From Bacillota bacterium (lineage in GTDB: Bacteria; Bacillota; Clostridia; Lachnospirales; Lachnospiraceae): a DNA stretch of 47,777 nucleotides. Below the pieces are notes generated by a model, which did not search any database, had not been told where the DNA came from, and worked only from the letters and a program-made list of their open reading frames with translations. Of the stretch, positions 8,213-16,710 are shown piece after piece (position 1 is the stretch's first letter; every line of letters starts with the position of its first letter). The position numbers and the translations under genes were made by a program. Location of the stretch: contig JAEZKL010000112.1 of NCBI GenBank assembly GCA_023415475.1, positions 1-47,777 on the forward strand. Reading direction: 5' to 3'.

Positions 8213-9607
8213 ATGAGAGTGTATCTGCTGGTTGTTTTTATTGTGTTAGGGGTTATACCGCTGATCTTGTTTTCGTATATCTTATTGAATACCTACGAGG
8301 ATAAAGCAATCAGTAATCGGAGAACTGAGCTGGAGAACCGGGGTTATATGTTATCCAATATGCTCTATTCCAGAGGTTATCTGACAACCGGCGAGGATGC
8401 GGAAGTGGATTCTGAGGTGTTAAGACTCTCCGATATCTATCGCGGACGTATTATTATTATAAACAGTAGTTTGAACATCGTAAAGGATACTTATTCCTTA
8501 GAGGAAGGCAAATATTTAATTTCAGAAGATGTCATCCAATGTCTGCAAGGGACAGGAAAGAAGTATTTCCATGATACGGAAACTCATTATATCAAACTAA
8601 CCTATCCGGTCACCCATAATGACAGTAAAGAGGTCATGGGTGCTATTGTTATGAATTTTTCTACTAAGGATATCCAGAGTATTCGTGAAAGTATGGAGAA
8701 ACGGGTTGTATTGTTTGCGATCATTCTGGCTCTTTTAATTGTTGCCTTTTCTATCTATTTCACCGGATTATTGACAAAGCCTTTGACCAGCGTTGTGAAT
8801 TCCATCGATCATATCACAGACGGTTATATGAATGATGGTGTGACAATTAAGGGCTATAATGAGATCGTGAAGATATCGGATTCCTTTAATCACATGATAA
8901 ACCGGATGCAGAAGCTGGAGAATTCCAGACAAGAATTTGTATCTAATGTATCTCATGAGCTGAAGACACCGATCACCTCAATAAAGGTTCTGGCCGACTC
9001 CTTGCTGATGCAGGAGGACACTCCAGTCGAATTATACCGTGAGTTTCTCGTGGATATCACGGATGAGATAGAACGTGAGAATAAGATTATTAATGACCTG
9101 TTATCCCTGGTAAAGCTGGATAAGACAGCCGGAGATATGAATATAGCTCCGATTAATATTAATGAGCTATTGGAGCTGATCTTAAAGCGTCTTACACCGA
9201 TAGCTAAAAAGCAGAATATAGAGATGATTTATGAAAGCTTTCGCCCTGTCATTGCCGAAGTGGACGAGGTTAAGCTGTCATTGGCCATCTCCAACCTGAT
9301 TGAAAATGCGATAAAGTATAATGTTACGGATGGATGGGTCAGGGTATCCCTGAATGCGGATCATAAATATTTCTTTATAAAAGTGTCTGATTCCGGTATA
9401 GGTATTCCAATAGACGAGCAGGATTCTATCTTTGAGCGCTTCTACAGGGTGGACAAAGCCAGATCCAGAGAGACCGGCGGCACAGGGCTTGGTCTTGCGA
9501 TCACGAAAAATGTTATTCAGATGCACCGAGGTGCAATTAAGGTATACAGTAAGGAAGGCGAGGGAACAACCTTTAATGTTCGTGTACCGCTGAACTATAT
9601 CGTTTGA
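8213..9607 (+). CDS. Sensor histidine kinase with extracytoplasmic sensor and HAMP
   Basis: Membrane sensor kinase partner of the preceding regulator. Order of parts: membrane segment (about residues 3-25), extracytoplasmic region of about 140 residues resembling a single Cache-type sensor, second membrane segment (about 165-188), HAMP, HisKA with SHELKTP (phospho-acceptor His248), and HATPase_c with N-box NLIENAIKYN, DSGIGIP, ERFYRVDKARSR and GGTGLGLA. All catalytic motifs are intact. The ATG at 8213 has a poor ribosome binding site. The frame is open farther upstream and a GTG at 8162, overlapping the regulator gene, would add 17 residues (SDIFSKIKSKLRIFNS); related kinases often carry such a stretch, so the true start may be there. 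The ligand is unknown. Confidence 0.92.
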   Translation: MRVYLLVVFIVLGVIPLILFSYILLNTYEDKAISNRRTELENRGYMLSNMLYSRGYLTTGEDAEVDSEVLRLSDIYRGRIIIINSSLNIVKDTYSLEEGKYLISEDVIQCLQGTGKKYFHDTETHYIKLTYPVTHNDSKEVMGAIVMNFSTKDIQSIRESMEKRVVLFAIILALLIVAFSIYFTGLLTKPLTSVVNSIDHITDGYMNDGVTIKGYNEIVKISDSFNHMINRMQKLENSRQEFVSNVSHELKTPITSIKVLADSLLMQEDTPVELYREFLVDITDEIERENKIINDLLSLVKLDKTAGDMNIAPININELLELILKRLTPIAKKQNIEMIYESFRPVIAEVDEVKLSLAISNLIENAIKYNVTDGWVRVSLNADHKYFFIKVSDSGIGIPIDEQDSIFERFYRVDKARSRETGGTGLGLAITKNVIQMHRGAIKVYSKEGEGTTFNVRVPLNYIV

Positions 9608-9646
9608 TTTAGTAATGTGAAATGCAGGATAGTAATGGAGGTATAT

Positions 9647-10555
9647 ATGAAGAATACTGGTGTATTAATTTTGATGCTGCTGATGATTATTTCATTGGGA
9701 GCATGTGATAATCAGAAAAAAGCTTCTGATAAGGCTTCAGAGGTTTCTATCTATTATATTGATTCAAAAACCTCCGCCTTGGTTAGCGAGACTTATCAGA
9801 TGATCAGTGAAGATCGTGATGAGCAGATTGAGGAGCTTCTGTACATGCTTAAGCTGAATCCGGAAAATCTTCTGCATAAAAGTACTTTTACTGATATAGT
9901 TAAAGTGAAGGAATTTACGTTCAATGAGGATAGCAGTCTGACCATCAATTTTGAACCCAATTATAATGAACTCTCAGGAATAAATGAAGTATTATGCCGA
10001 GCGGCAATCGTTAAGACCTTAAGTCAGATTCCGGGAGTGGAATACATTCAGTTTGCGGTTAACGGTCAGCCCTTGATAGATCCTAACGGGAATCTGGTAG
10101 GAATCATGACGAAGGAGGATTTTATTGATAATACCGGTACCGAGACGAAGGTGAAGCTTTATTTTACGAATAAAGCAGGAGATGCGCTGGTAGAGCATAT
10201 TACCGACATCACCTATACCGGAACTGGGTCTCTGGAAGAACTGGTGCTGGATGAGCTTATGAAAGGACCAACGCAAATTGGTATGTATCCTACCATTCCG
10301 GAAGGAACGGATTTACTACAGGTGGAAATGAAGGAAGGGGTATGCTATGTGGATTTTAATAATAAATTCATGGAGAAAATACCTGAGCTTAAGGATGAGA
10401 TTGCAATCTATTCTGTCGTGAATACCTTAATTGAATTACCCTACATCAGTAAGGTTCAGTTTCTGATTAACGGAGAGGTACAGCCTGTTTATGGCGATGG
10501 AATTACCTTTGATGGATTCTTTGAACGAAATCTATCATTAATTGAGGAAAGTTAA
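9647..10555 (+). CDS. Lipoprotein with two GerMN domains
   Basis: A predicted secreted lipoprotein of 302 residues. The signal peptide ends in the lipobox LGAC, so the mature protein would begin at that cysteine and be anchored outside the membrane. Two GerMN domains follow (about residues 40-145 and 175-290); each has the pattern of a beta-strand, an IPGVEYIQF/LPYISKVQF segment and a VNGQ/INGE turn. GerMN domains occur in the spore protein GerM and in the LpqB-type lipoprotein that partners a two-component system in actinobacteria. The ATG at 9647 has TGGAGGT; upstream in-frame starts lack a site. It follows the kinase by 39 bases and overlaps comEC by one base, so it may modulate the kinase. 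This is inference. Confidence 0.85.
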   Translation: MKNTGVLILMLLMIISLGACDNQKKASDKASEVSIYYIDSKTSALVSETYQMISEDRDEQIEELLYMLKLNPENLLHKSTFTDIVKVKEFTFNEDSSLTINFEPNYNELSGINEVLCRAAIVKTLSQIPGVEYIQFAVNGQPLIDPNGNLVGIMTKEDFIDNTGTETKVKLYFTNKAGDALVEHITDITYTGTGSLEELVLDELMKGPTQIGMYPTIPEGTDLLQVEMKEGVCYVDFNNKFMEKIPELKDEIAIYSVVNTLIELPYISKVQFLINGEVQPVYGDGITFDGFFERNLSLIEES

Positions 10556-12981
10556 TGGAGGGACAAATATTGGTCAAGCACCCACTGGTTTGGGTACTGG
10601 GGGCTTATCTGCTTGGACTGGGTCTTGCGTGGCAGAAGCTATCAATTGGCTTGGTAATAGCAATCGCTTTGATTGGATATCTGATCATTTTATATTGGCG
10701 GACTCATATGAGGGAGAAGCTGACCCATAAGAAGGAATACTTTTTTGTGATATTGCCAATCTTCCTGATCCTTGGCTTTGTGGTCATGGAGAGTCAGCTT
10801 AAATCTCCAAAGCTTTATCATAGCTTTGAACAAGAAGTGCCCTGTGAGCTAACCGGTACTATTAAGTTGATTGTAACAAAGCAGCAGGTGCAAGCCCTGC
10901 ACGTTGGAAATAATGTCATCTCCTTACCCGGAGGTGATCGCTATACTTGTGAGAATGTCATTGTCTATACTTCAAAAGATCGCATCTACCGGATCGGTAA
11001 TCGGATTACCGCCCACGGTTCTCTGCAAAAATTCAAAAAGGCCTCTAATCCTGGCCAATTCAACGAAGAGCTTTACTATAAAATTGAAAATATTGATTTT
11101 AAACTGATGGCGGAACAGATTACTATCACAGATTCCCGTTATTCAAGGTATCATACATTCTTGGATTATATTAAAAATCGGTTGATCAGCGTGTATCATG
11201 ATATCCTGGAGGATAGAGAAGCAGGTACGATGATAGCCATGCTATTGGGAGAAAAATATATGCTGGAGGATGATGTGAAACGGTTATACCAGGAAAACGG
11301 CATCTCCCATATCTTAGCCATTTCCGGTCTTCATGTTTCCTTGATTGGAATGAGTATCTTTTGGTTATTACGAAAATGTAAGCTACCGATCATAGCAGCA
11401 ACCGTAATTACGATATTTTTCATCTATAGCTATGGTGAATTAACGAATTTTAGCGTGTCCACCAATCGGGCTGTGGTGATGATGGCTGTCCTGTTATGTG
11501 CCGCACTTTTCGGAAAAACCTATGACATGCTGTCTTCAGCTGCCTTAAGTGCCTTGATAATATTACTTCAGAATCCTCTTCAGCTATTGAGTGCAGGCTT
11601 CCTCCTGTCCTTTCTGGCTGTCATCGGAATCGCAGTCCTATTACCTGCTCTGAAACAGCTGTTTCCAGGTAAGAACAGAGTAAAGGACAGTCTTTTCATC
11701 AGCTTCAGTGCGATGATAACCACCACTCCGATTGTTCTGTATTATTTCTATCAATTTCCCCTCTACGGCATTATCACGAATTTGATTATTCTCCCATTCA
11801 TTTCAGTATTGACGTTATCCTCGCTTCTGGCAGGTTTTCTTGGTATGCTATCCGCAAAGCTTGGAGTATTTACGATTGGCGGTGCAAATTACATATTAAA
11901 GCTATATGATTTGGTATGTGAGGGAATCCGTCATTTACCCTGTCATATTATTAATGTACGCAGGCCTGGGATGATAATCATTCTCCTGTCATTTTCGCTT
12001 ATCCTTTTATTTGTATTCTTGAGCAGAAAATATCCGAAGAAATATCTGATCCTTGTTTTGATCCTATCCCAGTTGATCCTGTTTCTGCCGTCGACTGAAC
12101 GGGACTTGCGGATTACCTTATTGGATGTAGGTCAGGGGGATGCGATCTTTATGGAGAGCAGTGAGGGGACAAGCTTCCTGATTGATGGGGGAAGTGCGGA
12201 TGAGAACAGGGTAGGGACTTATCGAATCGTTCCCTTCCTGAAATCACAGGGAATTCGCAAGCTGGATTATGCAATCATTACTCATTCAGACCAGGATCAT
12301 ATCAATGGATTGACGGAGCTGCTCAGTGAAGAGCTTTTTCCGGTTCGCTGTCTGGTTCTGCCCGAGCTAAGGATTAAGGATGAGGCATATCTTAAGCTGG
12401 AGACTTTGGCAGCAGAGAAGGGAATACCGGTCCGTTATATAAAGGCAGGGGATTATATTAAGGAAGGGGCGTTGGAAATCTCCTGCCTGCATCCTGCTCC
12501 TGATGATATCAGTATTACCTCGAATGCCGGGTCCACTGTATTAAGTGTTACCTACGATGAGTTTGATATGCTGCTTACCGGTGATCTGGAGGCGGAAGGT
12601 GAGCGGCAGCTGATACAGAGGCTTAAGGATAAGACCTATAATAGAAAGTGGGGGATTAATCCTGCGATCGATTATGATGTACTCAAAGCAGCACATCATG
12701 GTTCGAAGTACTCTACTTCAGAGGAATTCCTTAACCTGCTTCGCCCGGAGTATACGCTGATCTCCTGCGGTGAGAATAACTGGTATGGGCACCCTCACCC
12801 GGAGCTGCTGCAACGACTTTTCGATGTCGGCAGTAAAACGCTGATCACATACAAAACCGGAGCGATTACGATTCGTACCGACGGTAAGAAGCTTGAACTG
12901 GATTCTTATTTAGCATATAAGGAAACTGCGGCCAATGATTATTTTTTATATCAGTATGCAGAACCATTGGCAATCGAATAG
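10555..12981 (+). CDS. comEC: ComEC/Rec2 DNA internalisation protein
   Basis: Membrane channel that takes up single-stranded DNA during transformation. N-terminal membrane segments (about residues 10-75), an OB-fold/DUF4131 region (about 75-190), the Competence domain with many helices (about 225-500, including NGISHILAISGLHVSL), and a C-terminal metallo-beta-lactamase domain with DVGQGDA, THSDQDHINGL (H577, D581, H582), LLTGDLE and AAHHGSKYS (H714). 808 residues is full length and no frame is broken. The start codon overlaps the stop of the GerMN gene (TAATG), implying translational coupling. Whether the strain is transformable cannot be judged; comEA is also intact. Confidence 0.94.
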   Translation: MEGQILVKHPLVWVLGAYLLGLGLAWQKLSIGLVIAIALIGYLIILYWRTHMREKLTHKKEYFFVILPIFLILGFVVMESQLKSPKLYHSFEQEVPCELTGTIKLIVTKQQVQALHVGNNVISLPGGDRYTCENVIVYTSKDRIYRIGNRITAHGSLQKFKKASNPGQFNEELYYKIENIDFKLMAEQITITDSRYSRYHTFLDYIKNRLISVYHDILEDREAGTMIAMLLGEKYMLEDDVKRLYQENGISHILAISGLHVSLIGMSIFWLLRKCKLPIIAATVITIFFIYSYGELTNFSVSTNRAVVMMAVLLCAALFGKTYDMLSSAALSALIILLQNPLQLLSAGFLLSFLAVIGIAVLLPALKQLFPGKNRVKDSLFISFSAMITTTPIVLYYFYQFPLYGIITNLIILPFISVLTLSSLLAGFLGMLSAKLGVFTIGGANYILKLYDLVCEGIRHLPCHIINVRRPGMIIILLSFSLILLFVFLSRKYPKKYLILVLILSQLILFLPSTERDLRITLLDVGQGDAIFMESSEGTSFLIDGGSADENRVGTYRIVPFLKSQGIRKLDYAIITHSDQDHINGLTELLSEELFPVRCLVLPELRIKDEAYLKLETLAAEKGIPVRYIKAGDYIKEGALEISCLHPAPDDISITSNAGSTVLSVTYDEFDMLLTGDLEAEGERQLIQRLKDKTYNRKWGINPAIDYDVLKAAHHGSKYSTSEEFLNLLRPEYTLISCGENNWYGHPHPELLQRLFDVGSKTLITYKTGAITIRTDGKKLELDSYLAYKETAANDYFLYQYAEPLAIE

Positions 12982-13122
12982 TTTCTAAATTTAATTATAT
13001 TGAAAATGGATATATTATTATAGGAGTAAGAGAGGTTATACCTCCTAAGGCAATCCCTATGGACAAATTTGGCAAAAGGTGATAATCTGATTGGAATATG
13101 ATAAACAATAGGGAGGGGACAC

Positions 13123-13902
13123 ATGAATACAATTGAAGTAATTCAATTGAACGACAGGGTATGGCAATTCCATGAGAAGAATGAATTCAGTCCGGTGGAT
13201 GCATATCTGGTTTGCGGGGATAACAAAGCAGTTATGATAGATGGTCTATGCAATGCTGCCGGAGTATATGAAAAAGCACGTGAGATTACGGAGCTGCCCA
13301 TGTTTATGATTTTAACTCATGGCCATGGTGACCATGCTGGAGTTGGAACGGACGAATTTATGGCAGCTGGGTGTGATATTTATCTTCAAAAAGAGGATCT
13401 GTGGATGCTGAAGGAGGATAAATCAGGAGTTGATCTGAGCAAAATAAAGGATATAACGGAGGGACAGGTATTTGATCTGGGAGGGCTCTGTCTTGAAGTG
13501 ATCCTTGTTCCGGGGCATACGGCGGGTAGTATCGTACTTCTGGATCGTGAGAATCAGCTGGTTTATACAGGAGATACCATTGGTGCCGGTGTTTATTGGA
13601 TGTGGTTGGAGGAGAGCACTACGTTAAGGGAATATGAAGTGCAATTGGTAAGACTGCTGGATGTTGCCAAAAAATATCCGGAGCTGGTAATCTATCCGGG
13701 ACATATCCACCAGTCGAAAAACATTCTTAGTACCTACTATATTGAAGATGTTTTGTATATTACTAGACAAATCATTTCCGGAAATATGGTTGGACAAGAT
13801 GTAGAGTTTTGTTTTGATGAAAGCGGAGAGAGATATCATTTTAATGAAATAACTTACGGAAGTGTCAGAAGCTATTGTTATGATCCGAATAAGATCAATT
13901 AA
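13123..13902 (+). CDS. MBL-fold metallohydrolase
   Basis: A 259-residue metallo-beta-lactamase-fold hydrolase. The first metal site THGHGDHAG (H66, H68, D70, H71) is complete, followed by VPGHTAGS, YTGDTIGAG and the final YPGHIH. The overall plan is that of small glyoxalase-II-like or lactonase-like enzymes; the substrate is unknown. GGGAGGGG lies just before the ATG. It is followed by the DUF434 gene with an 11-base gap, so the two are co-transcribed. The 141-base gap upstream contains a small GAGGT/ACCTC hairpin (13032-13044) but no convincing promoter. Confidence 0.85.
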   Translation: MNTIEVIQLNDRVWQFHEKNEFSPVDAYLVCGDNKAVMIDGLCNAAGVYEKAREITELPMFMILTHGHGDHAGVGTDEFMAAGCDIYLQKEDLWMLKEDKSGVDLSKIKDITEGQVFDLGGLCLEVILVPGHTAGSIVLLDRENQLVYTGDTIGAGVYWMWLEESTTLREYEVQLVRLLDVAKKYPELVIYPGHIHQSKNILSTYYIEDVLYITRQIISGNMVGQDVEFCFDESGERYHFNEITYGSVRSYCYDPNKIN

Positions 13903-13913
13903 GAGAGGTCTTT

Positions 13914-14618
13914 ATGTCTGATTGCAGAAGAGGTTATGTTCCTACGGATGAGAAAGAATTTAGCAGGGAAAGCCAGGCAATACTTCGTAAAGCACAACAG
14001 AATCTTCTGTATCTGCTGGAGCAGGGGTATAAGGTGCAGAGCGCTTCGAACTTTGTAGGTAATCACTATATGCTCTCAGAACGACAGAGACTGGCAATCG
14101 TTCGGGCTACCGCTGTGGCAGATATCCTAAAGCTTCGGGAAGCGAAACGGTTAAACAGAAGCCAAATAGGAAAAAGGCTGGTAATAGATGGGTTGAATAT
14201 CATAATAACACTGGAGGTAGCATTATCAGCATCTACCCTGATTCACTGCATGGATGGAACAATCCGGGATCTGGCCGGGCTTCGTGGAACCTATCGGCTG
14301 ATTGATAAGACGGATGCTGCTATCCGGCTCATCGGAAATGAATTAGAACAGCTTGAGGTGGAAGAAGTAATCATATATCTGGATGCACCGGTTTCGAACA
14401 CCGGACGGCTAAAGACTAGGCTCACGGAGCTTATGAAGGACTATCCATTTCATATGGCCGTAGAGCTGGTGAATAATGCGGATGTCATCCTAAAAAAAAT
14501 GGGAAACGTGATTACCCATGATTCGATTATCCTAAATGAATGTATAAGCTGGATTAACCTAACCGCAGAAATAATTGGAAAGCATATTCCGGAGGCTAAC
14601 TATGTAGATTTGGGATAA
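13914..14618 (+). CDS. DUF434/DUF5616-type protein of unknown function
   Basis: A 234-residue cytoplasmic protein. The N-terminal third (RRGYVPTDEKEFS, then NLLYLLEQGYKVQSASNFVGNHY and LSERQRLAIVRA) matches the DUF434 pattern as I remember it. The rest contains VIDGLNIIITLEVALS, CMDGTIRDLAGLRGTYR and YLDAPVSNTGRLK. The spaced acidic motifs DGLN, MDG and YLDAPVSNTG suggest a PIN/NYN-like nuclease fold, but that is inference. AGAGAGG lies before the ATG. It is the second gene after the MBL hydrolase. Its stop codon is directly followed by the palindromic element at 14619, so its native 3' end may have been interrupted. Confidence 0.72.
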   Translation: MSDCRRGYVPTDEKEFSRESQAILRKAQQNLLYLLEQGYKVQSASNFVGNHYMLSERQRLAIVRATAVADILKLREAKRLNRSQIGKRLVIDGLNIIITLEVALSASTLIHCMDGTIRDLAGLRGTYRLIDKTDAAIRLIGNELEQLEVEEVIIYLDAPVSNTGRLKTRLTELMKDYPFHMAVELVNNADVILKKMGNVITHDSIILNECISWINLTAEIIGKHIPEANYVDLG

Positions 14619-14833
14619 GGGACTGTTGCAAAATGTATGGAGTATAAGCAGGAAAGAACAACATGCATCCCTCACACAAAGGTTGCCTGACATCTTATTG
14701 TTTTGTATGCCATTTATCAAACATGCATGTTTGCTTATGTCATACAAAATCAATAATCTGTCCGTCAAACAGTGTATTATGGGATGTATGTTGTCCTTTC
14801 CTGCAGTGTTATCTTACGTTATGCAACAGTCCC
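14619..14833. mobile_element. MITE-like 215-bp palindromic element
   Basis: The two ends are exact 12-base inverted repeats (GGGACTGTTGCA at 14619-14630; TGCAACAGTCCC at 14822-14833). The arms stay complementary to the exact centre, a 16-base palindrome CAAACATGCATGTTTG (14718-14733). By eye the two arms of about 107 bases are roughly 70% identical with two or three single-base gaps; a block around GCAGGAAAG-ACAACAT-CATCCC is nearly perfect. There is no transposase reading frame. The CTGTTGCA end resembles those of several IS families, including IS6-type ends, but the family cannot be fixed. No clear target duplication is seen. It starts on the base after the preceding stop codon and lies ahead of that gene's terminator. 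Confidence 0.72.
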
Positions 14834-14853
14834 ATTTTTAAACATATAGGGGA

Positions 14854-14906
14854 GCGTGTCGAAATCAGCCCAAAGGCAGTGACACATCTGATTGGTGACA
14901 TTTCGC
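14854..14906 (+). other. Interrupted stem-loop of unknown role
   Basis: GCG-TGTC-ATCAG (14854-14868) pairs in order with CTGAT-GACA-CGC (14888-14906), with small internal loops and an inner GCC/GGC hairpin with a CAAA loop. An alternative pairing GTGTC/GACAC (14881-14885) competes. It lies between the palindromic element and the terminator at 14941. No riboswitch class is recognised. It may be part of the 3' end of the upstream transcript. The remainder of the gap 14619-15110 holds the palindrome, the terminator and the murE promoter. Confidence 0.35.
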
Positions 14907-14940
14907 TTTGATAAATTAAGATGAATAACATATATTGTAA

Positions 14941-14979
14941 GGATGGGGAAGGGAGCTCCTCATCCTATCTTTTTTCTTT
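14941..14979 (+). terminator. Rho-independent terminator after the MBL-DUF434 pair
   Basis: GGATGGGG (14941-14948) pairs with CCTCATCC (14958-14965), 8 bp with one wobble, followed by TATCTTTTTTCTTT. It is separated from the DUF434 stop by the palindromic element. Confidence 0.75.
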
Positions 14980-15004
14980 ACAAATAGGATAATTCGCCTA
15001 TAAT
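14977..15004 (+). promoter_or_regulatory. Promoter for murE
   Basis: TTTACA (14977-14982, 5/6) and a perfect TATAAT (14999-15004) are separated by 16 bases, about 100 bases ahead of the murE start. The -35 overlaps the T-tract of the upstream terminator. Confidence 0.65.
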
Positions 15005-15110
15005 TATAATTGTGTAGGACGATAGAATTACATATAATGGAAACAATAATCGTGATAACTATGGCGAAAATAATAATAAATTTCAGCAGGTAAGCGAAGG
15101 AGGACTACTT

Positions 15111-16583
15111 ATGATTTTGAAGGAAATGTTAGAGCAATTAGAATATACATGCGTTCAGGGGGACGAGAACTGTTCCGTTAAAGAACTGGTTTATGACTCG
15201 AGAAAGGCAGCAGCGGGCTGTGTGTTCGTATGCATCACAGGAGCGGTATCAGACGGCCATGCTTATGCAAAAGAGGTTGCAGAGAAGGGTGCTGCAGCGA
15301 TAATCGTAGAAAAAGAGATTGATTTACCTCCCCAGATTACCGTGATTCGGGTAAAGGATACCAGACTAGCTTTGGCTTATCTATCGGCTGCTTACTTCGG
15401 ACATCCGGCTAAGAAGTTAAAAACTATCGGAATAACCGGAACCAAAGGCAAGACTACAACAACCTATATGATCAAATCAATTCTTGAGAATACCGGCAAG
15501 AAGGTCGGTCTCATCGGTACCATCGAGACAATTATCGGCGATACTGTCATTCCCGCGAACAATACGACGCCGGAATCCTATACTCTTCAAGAGACCTTTG
15601 CCAGGATGGTAGAAGCGGGCTGTGAGTGTGTGGTTATGGAGGTATCCTCTCAAGGACTGAAATTAAATCGTGTTGCCGGCTTTACTTTTGACTATGGTAT
15701 ATTTACCAATCTTGGAGAAGATCATATCGGAGGAGCGGAACATACGGATTTTGAGGATTATCTTACCAGTAAGAGTAAATTATTTAAACAATGCAGGCAG
15801 GGCTTAATCAATATCGATGATGAACACGCACAGCATATTCTGGAGGGACACACCTGTAAGGTCGAGACCTTAGGCTTTAGCGAAAAGGCTGACATTCGTG
15901 CCATCGAGGTAAAGCTGTTACAAAAGCCCGGATTTTTAGGTATCGCTTATCACGTGGAGGGCCTGATGAACCTTGAGGTAGAGATGAATATACCCGGCAA
16001 ATTCAACGTATATAATTCCCTATGTGCTATTTCGCTTTGCAGACATTTTGGTGTCAGCAATGAGGAAATTATCCAAGCCTTAAGCAGTGTATATGTCAAG
16101 GGCAGAGTAGAGCTGGTTCCGGTATCAAAGCATTTTAGTGTAATGCTGGATTATGCACACAATGCAATGAGCCTTGAGAGTCTATTATCCACCCTTAAAG
16201 AGTACAATCCGAAGCGACTGGTTTGTGTCTTCGGCTGTGGCGGAAACCGTGCGAGAAGCCGTCGCTTCGAGATGGGCGAGGTTTCCTCCAAAATGGCGGA
16301 TCTCACCATCGTAACCAGTGATAACCCTCGCTTTGAGGAACCACAGGATATAGTGAACGATATTCTGGAAGGGGTAAAGAGAGGGCCCGGTGAATACGTG
16401 GAGCTGATCGACCGGAAGGAAGCAATCCGTTACAGCATTGACCATGCCGAGGAGGGCGATGTCATTGTCGTAGCCGGTAAGGGGCATGAGGATTACCAGG
16501 AGATCAAAGGAGTAAAATACCATATGGATGATCGTGAATTAATTCGTGAGGCTGCCAAGCAAAGTAAGTCGCCTCTCCTATAG
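15111..16583 (+). CDS. murE: UDP-MurNAc-L-Ala-D-Glu:meso-DAP ligase
   Basis: Adds the third amino acid to the peptidoglycan stem peptide in the cytoplasm with ATP. Three Mur-ligase domains: N-terminal UDP-sugar domain with YDSRKAAAG, central ATPase with GITGTKGKTTTTY and the carbamylated-lysine region, and a C-terminal ligand domain with FGCGGNRARSRR. The motif SDNPR (around residue 404) is the known meso-diaminopimelate selector, so the wall should be of the mDAP type. 490 residues is normal. AAGGAGG precedes the ATG. In Bacillus murE lies in the dcw cluster between spoVD and mraY; here it stands alone beside priA, some 20 kb from its usual place. Confidence 0.95.
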   Translation: MILKEMLEQLEYTCVQGDENCSVKELVYDSRKAAAGCVFVCITGAVSDGHAYAKEVAEKGAAAIIVEKEIDLPPQITVIRVKDTRLALAYLSAAYFGHPAKKLKTIGITGTKGKTTTTYMIKSILENTGKKVGLIGTIETIIGDTVIPANNTTPESYTLQETFARMVEAGCECVVMEVSSQGLKLNRVAGFTFDYGIFTNLGEDHIGGAEHTDFEDYLTSKSKLFKQCRQGLINIDDEHAQHILEGHTCKVETLGFSEKADIRAIEVKLLQKPGFLGIAYHVEGLMNLEVEMNIPGKFNVYNSLCAISLCRHFGVSNEEIIQALSSVYVKGRVELVPVSKHFSVMLDYAHNAMSLESLLSTLKEYNPKRLVCVFGCGGNRARSRRFEMGEVSSKMADLTIVTSDNPRFEEPQDIVNDILEGVKRGPGEYVELIDRKEAIRYSIDHAEEGDVIVVAGKGHEDYQEIKGVKYHMDDRELIREAAKQSKSPLL

Positions 16584-16710
16584 ATTTAATTAGTAAAATA
16601 ATATTGTTTAGTTATTATCTATCTAGATTGGGGTGTCAAAAGCCATTCAAATAACTTGCATTCGTCAATTTGCACATCTCTACCCATCTATTTTTACGAA
16701 GGAGGCCGTT

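Noticed and set aside
14626..14911. Two short overlapping open frames in the palindromic element
   Set aside because: They follow from the palindrome, have no ribosome binding site, and their products are cysteine-rich and unlike known proteins; no transposase motif is present.
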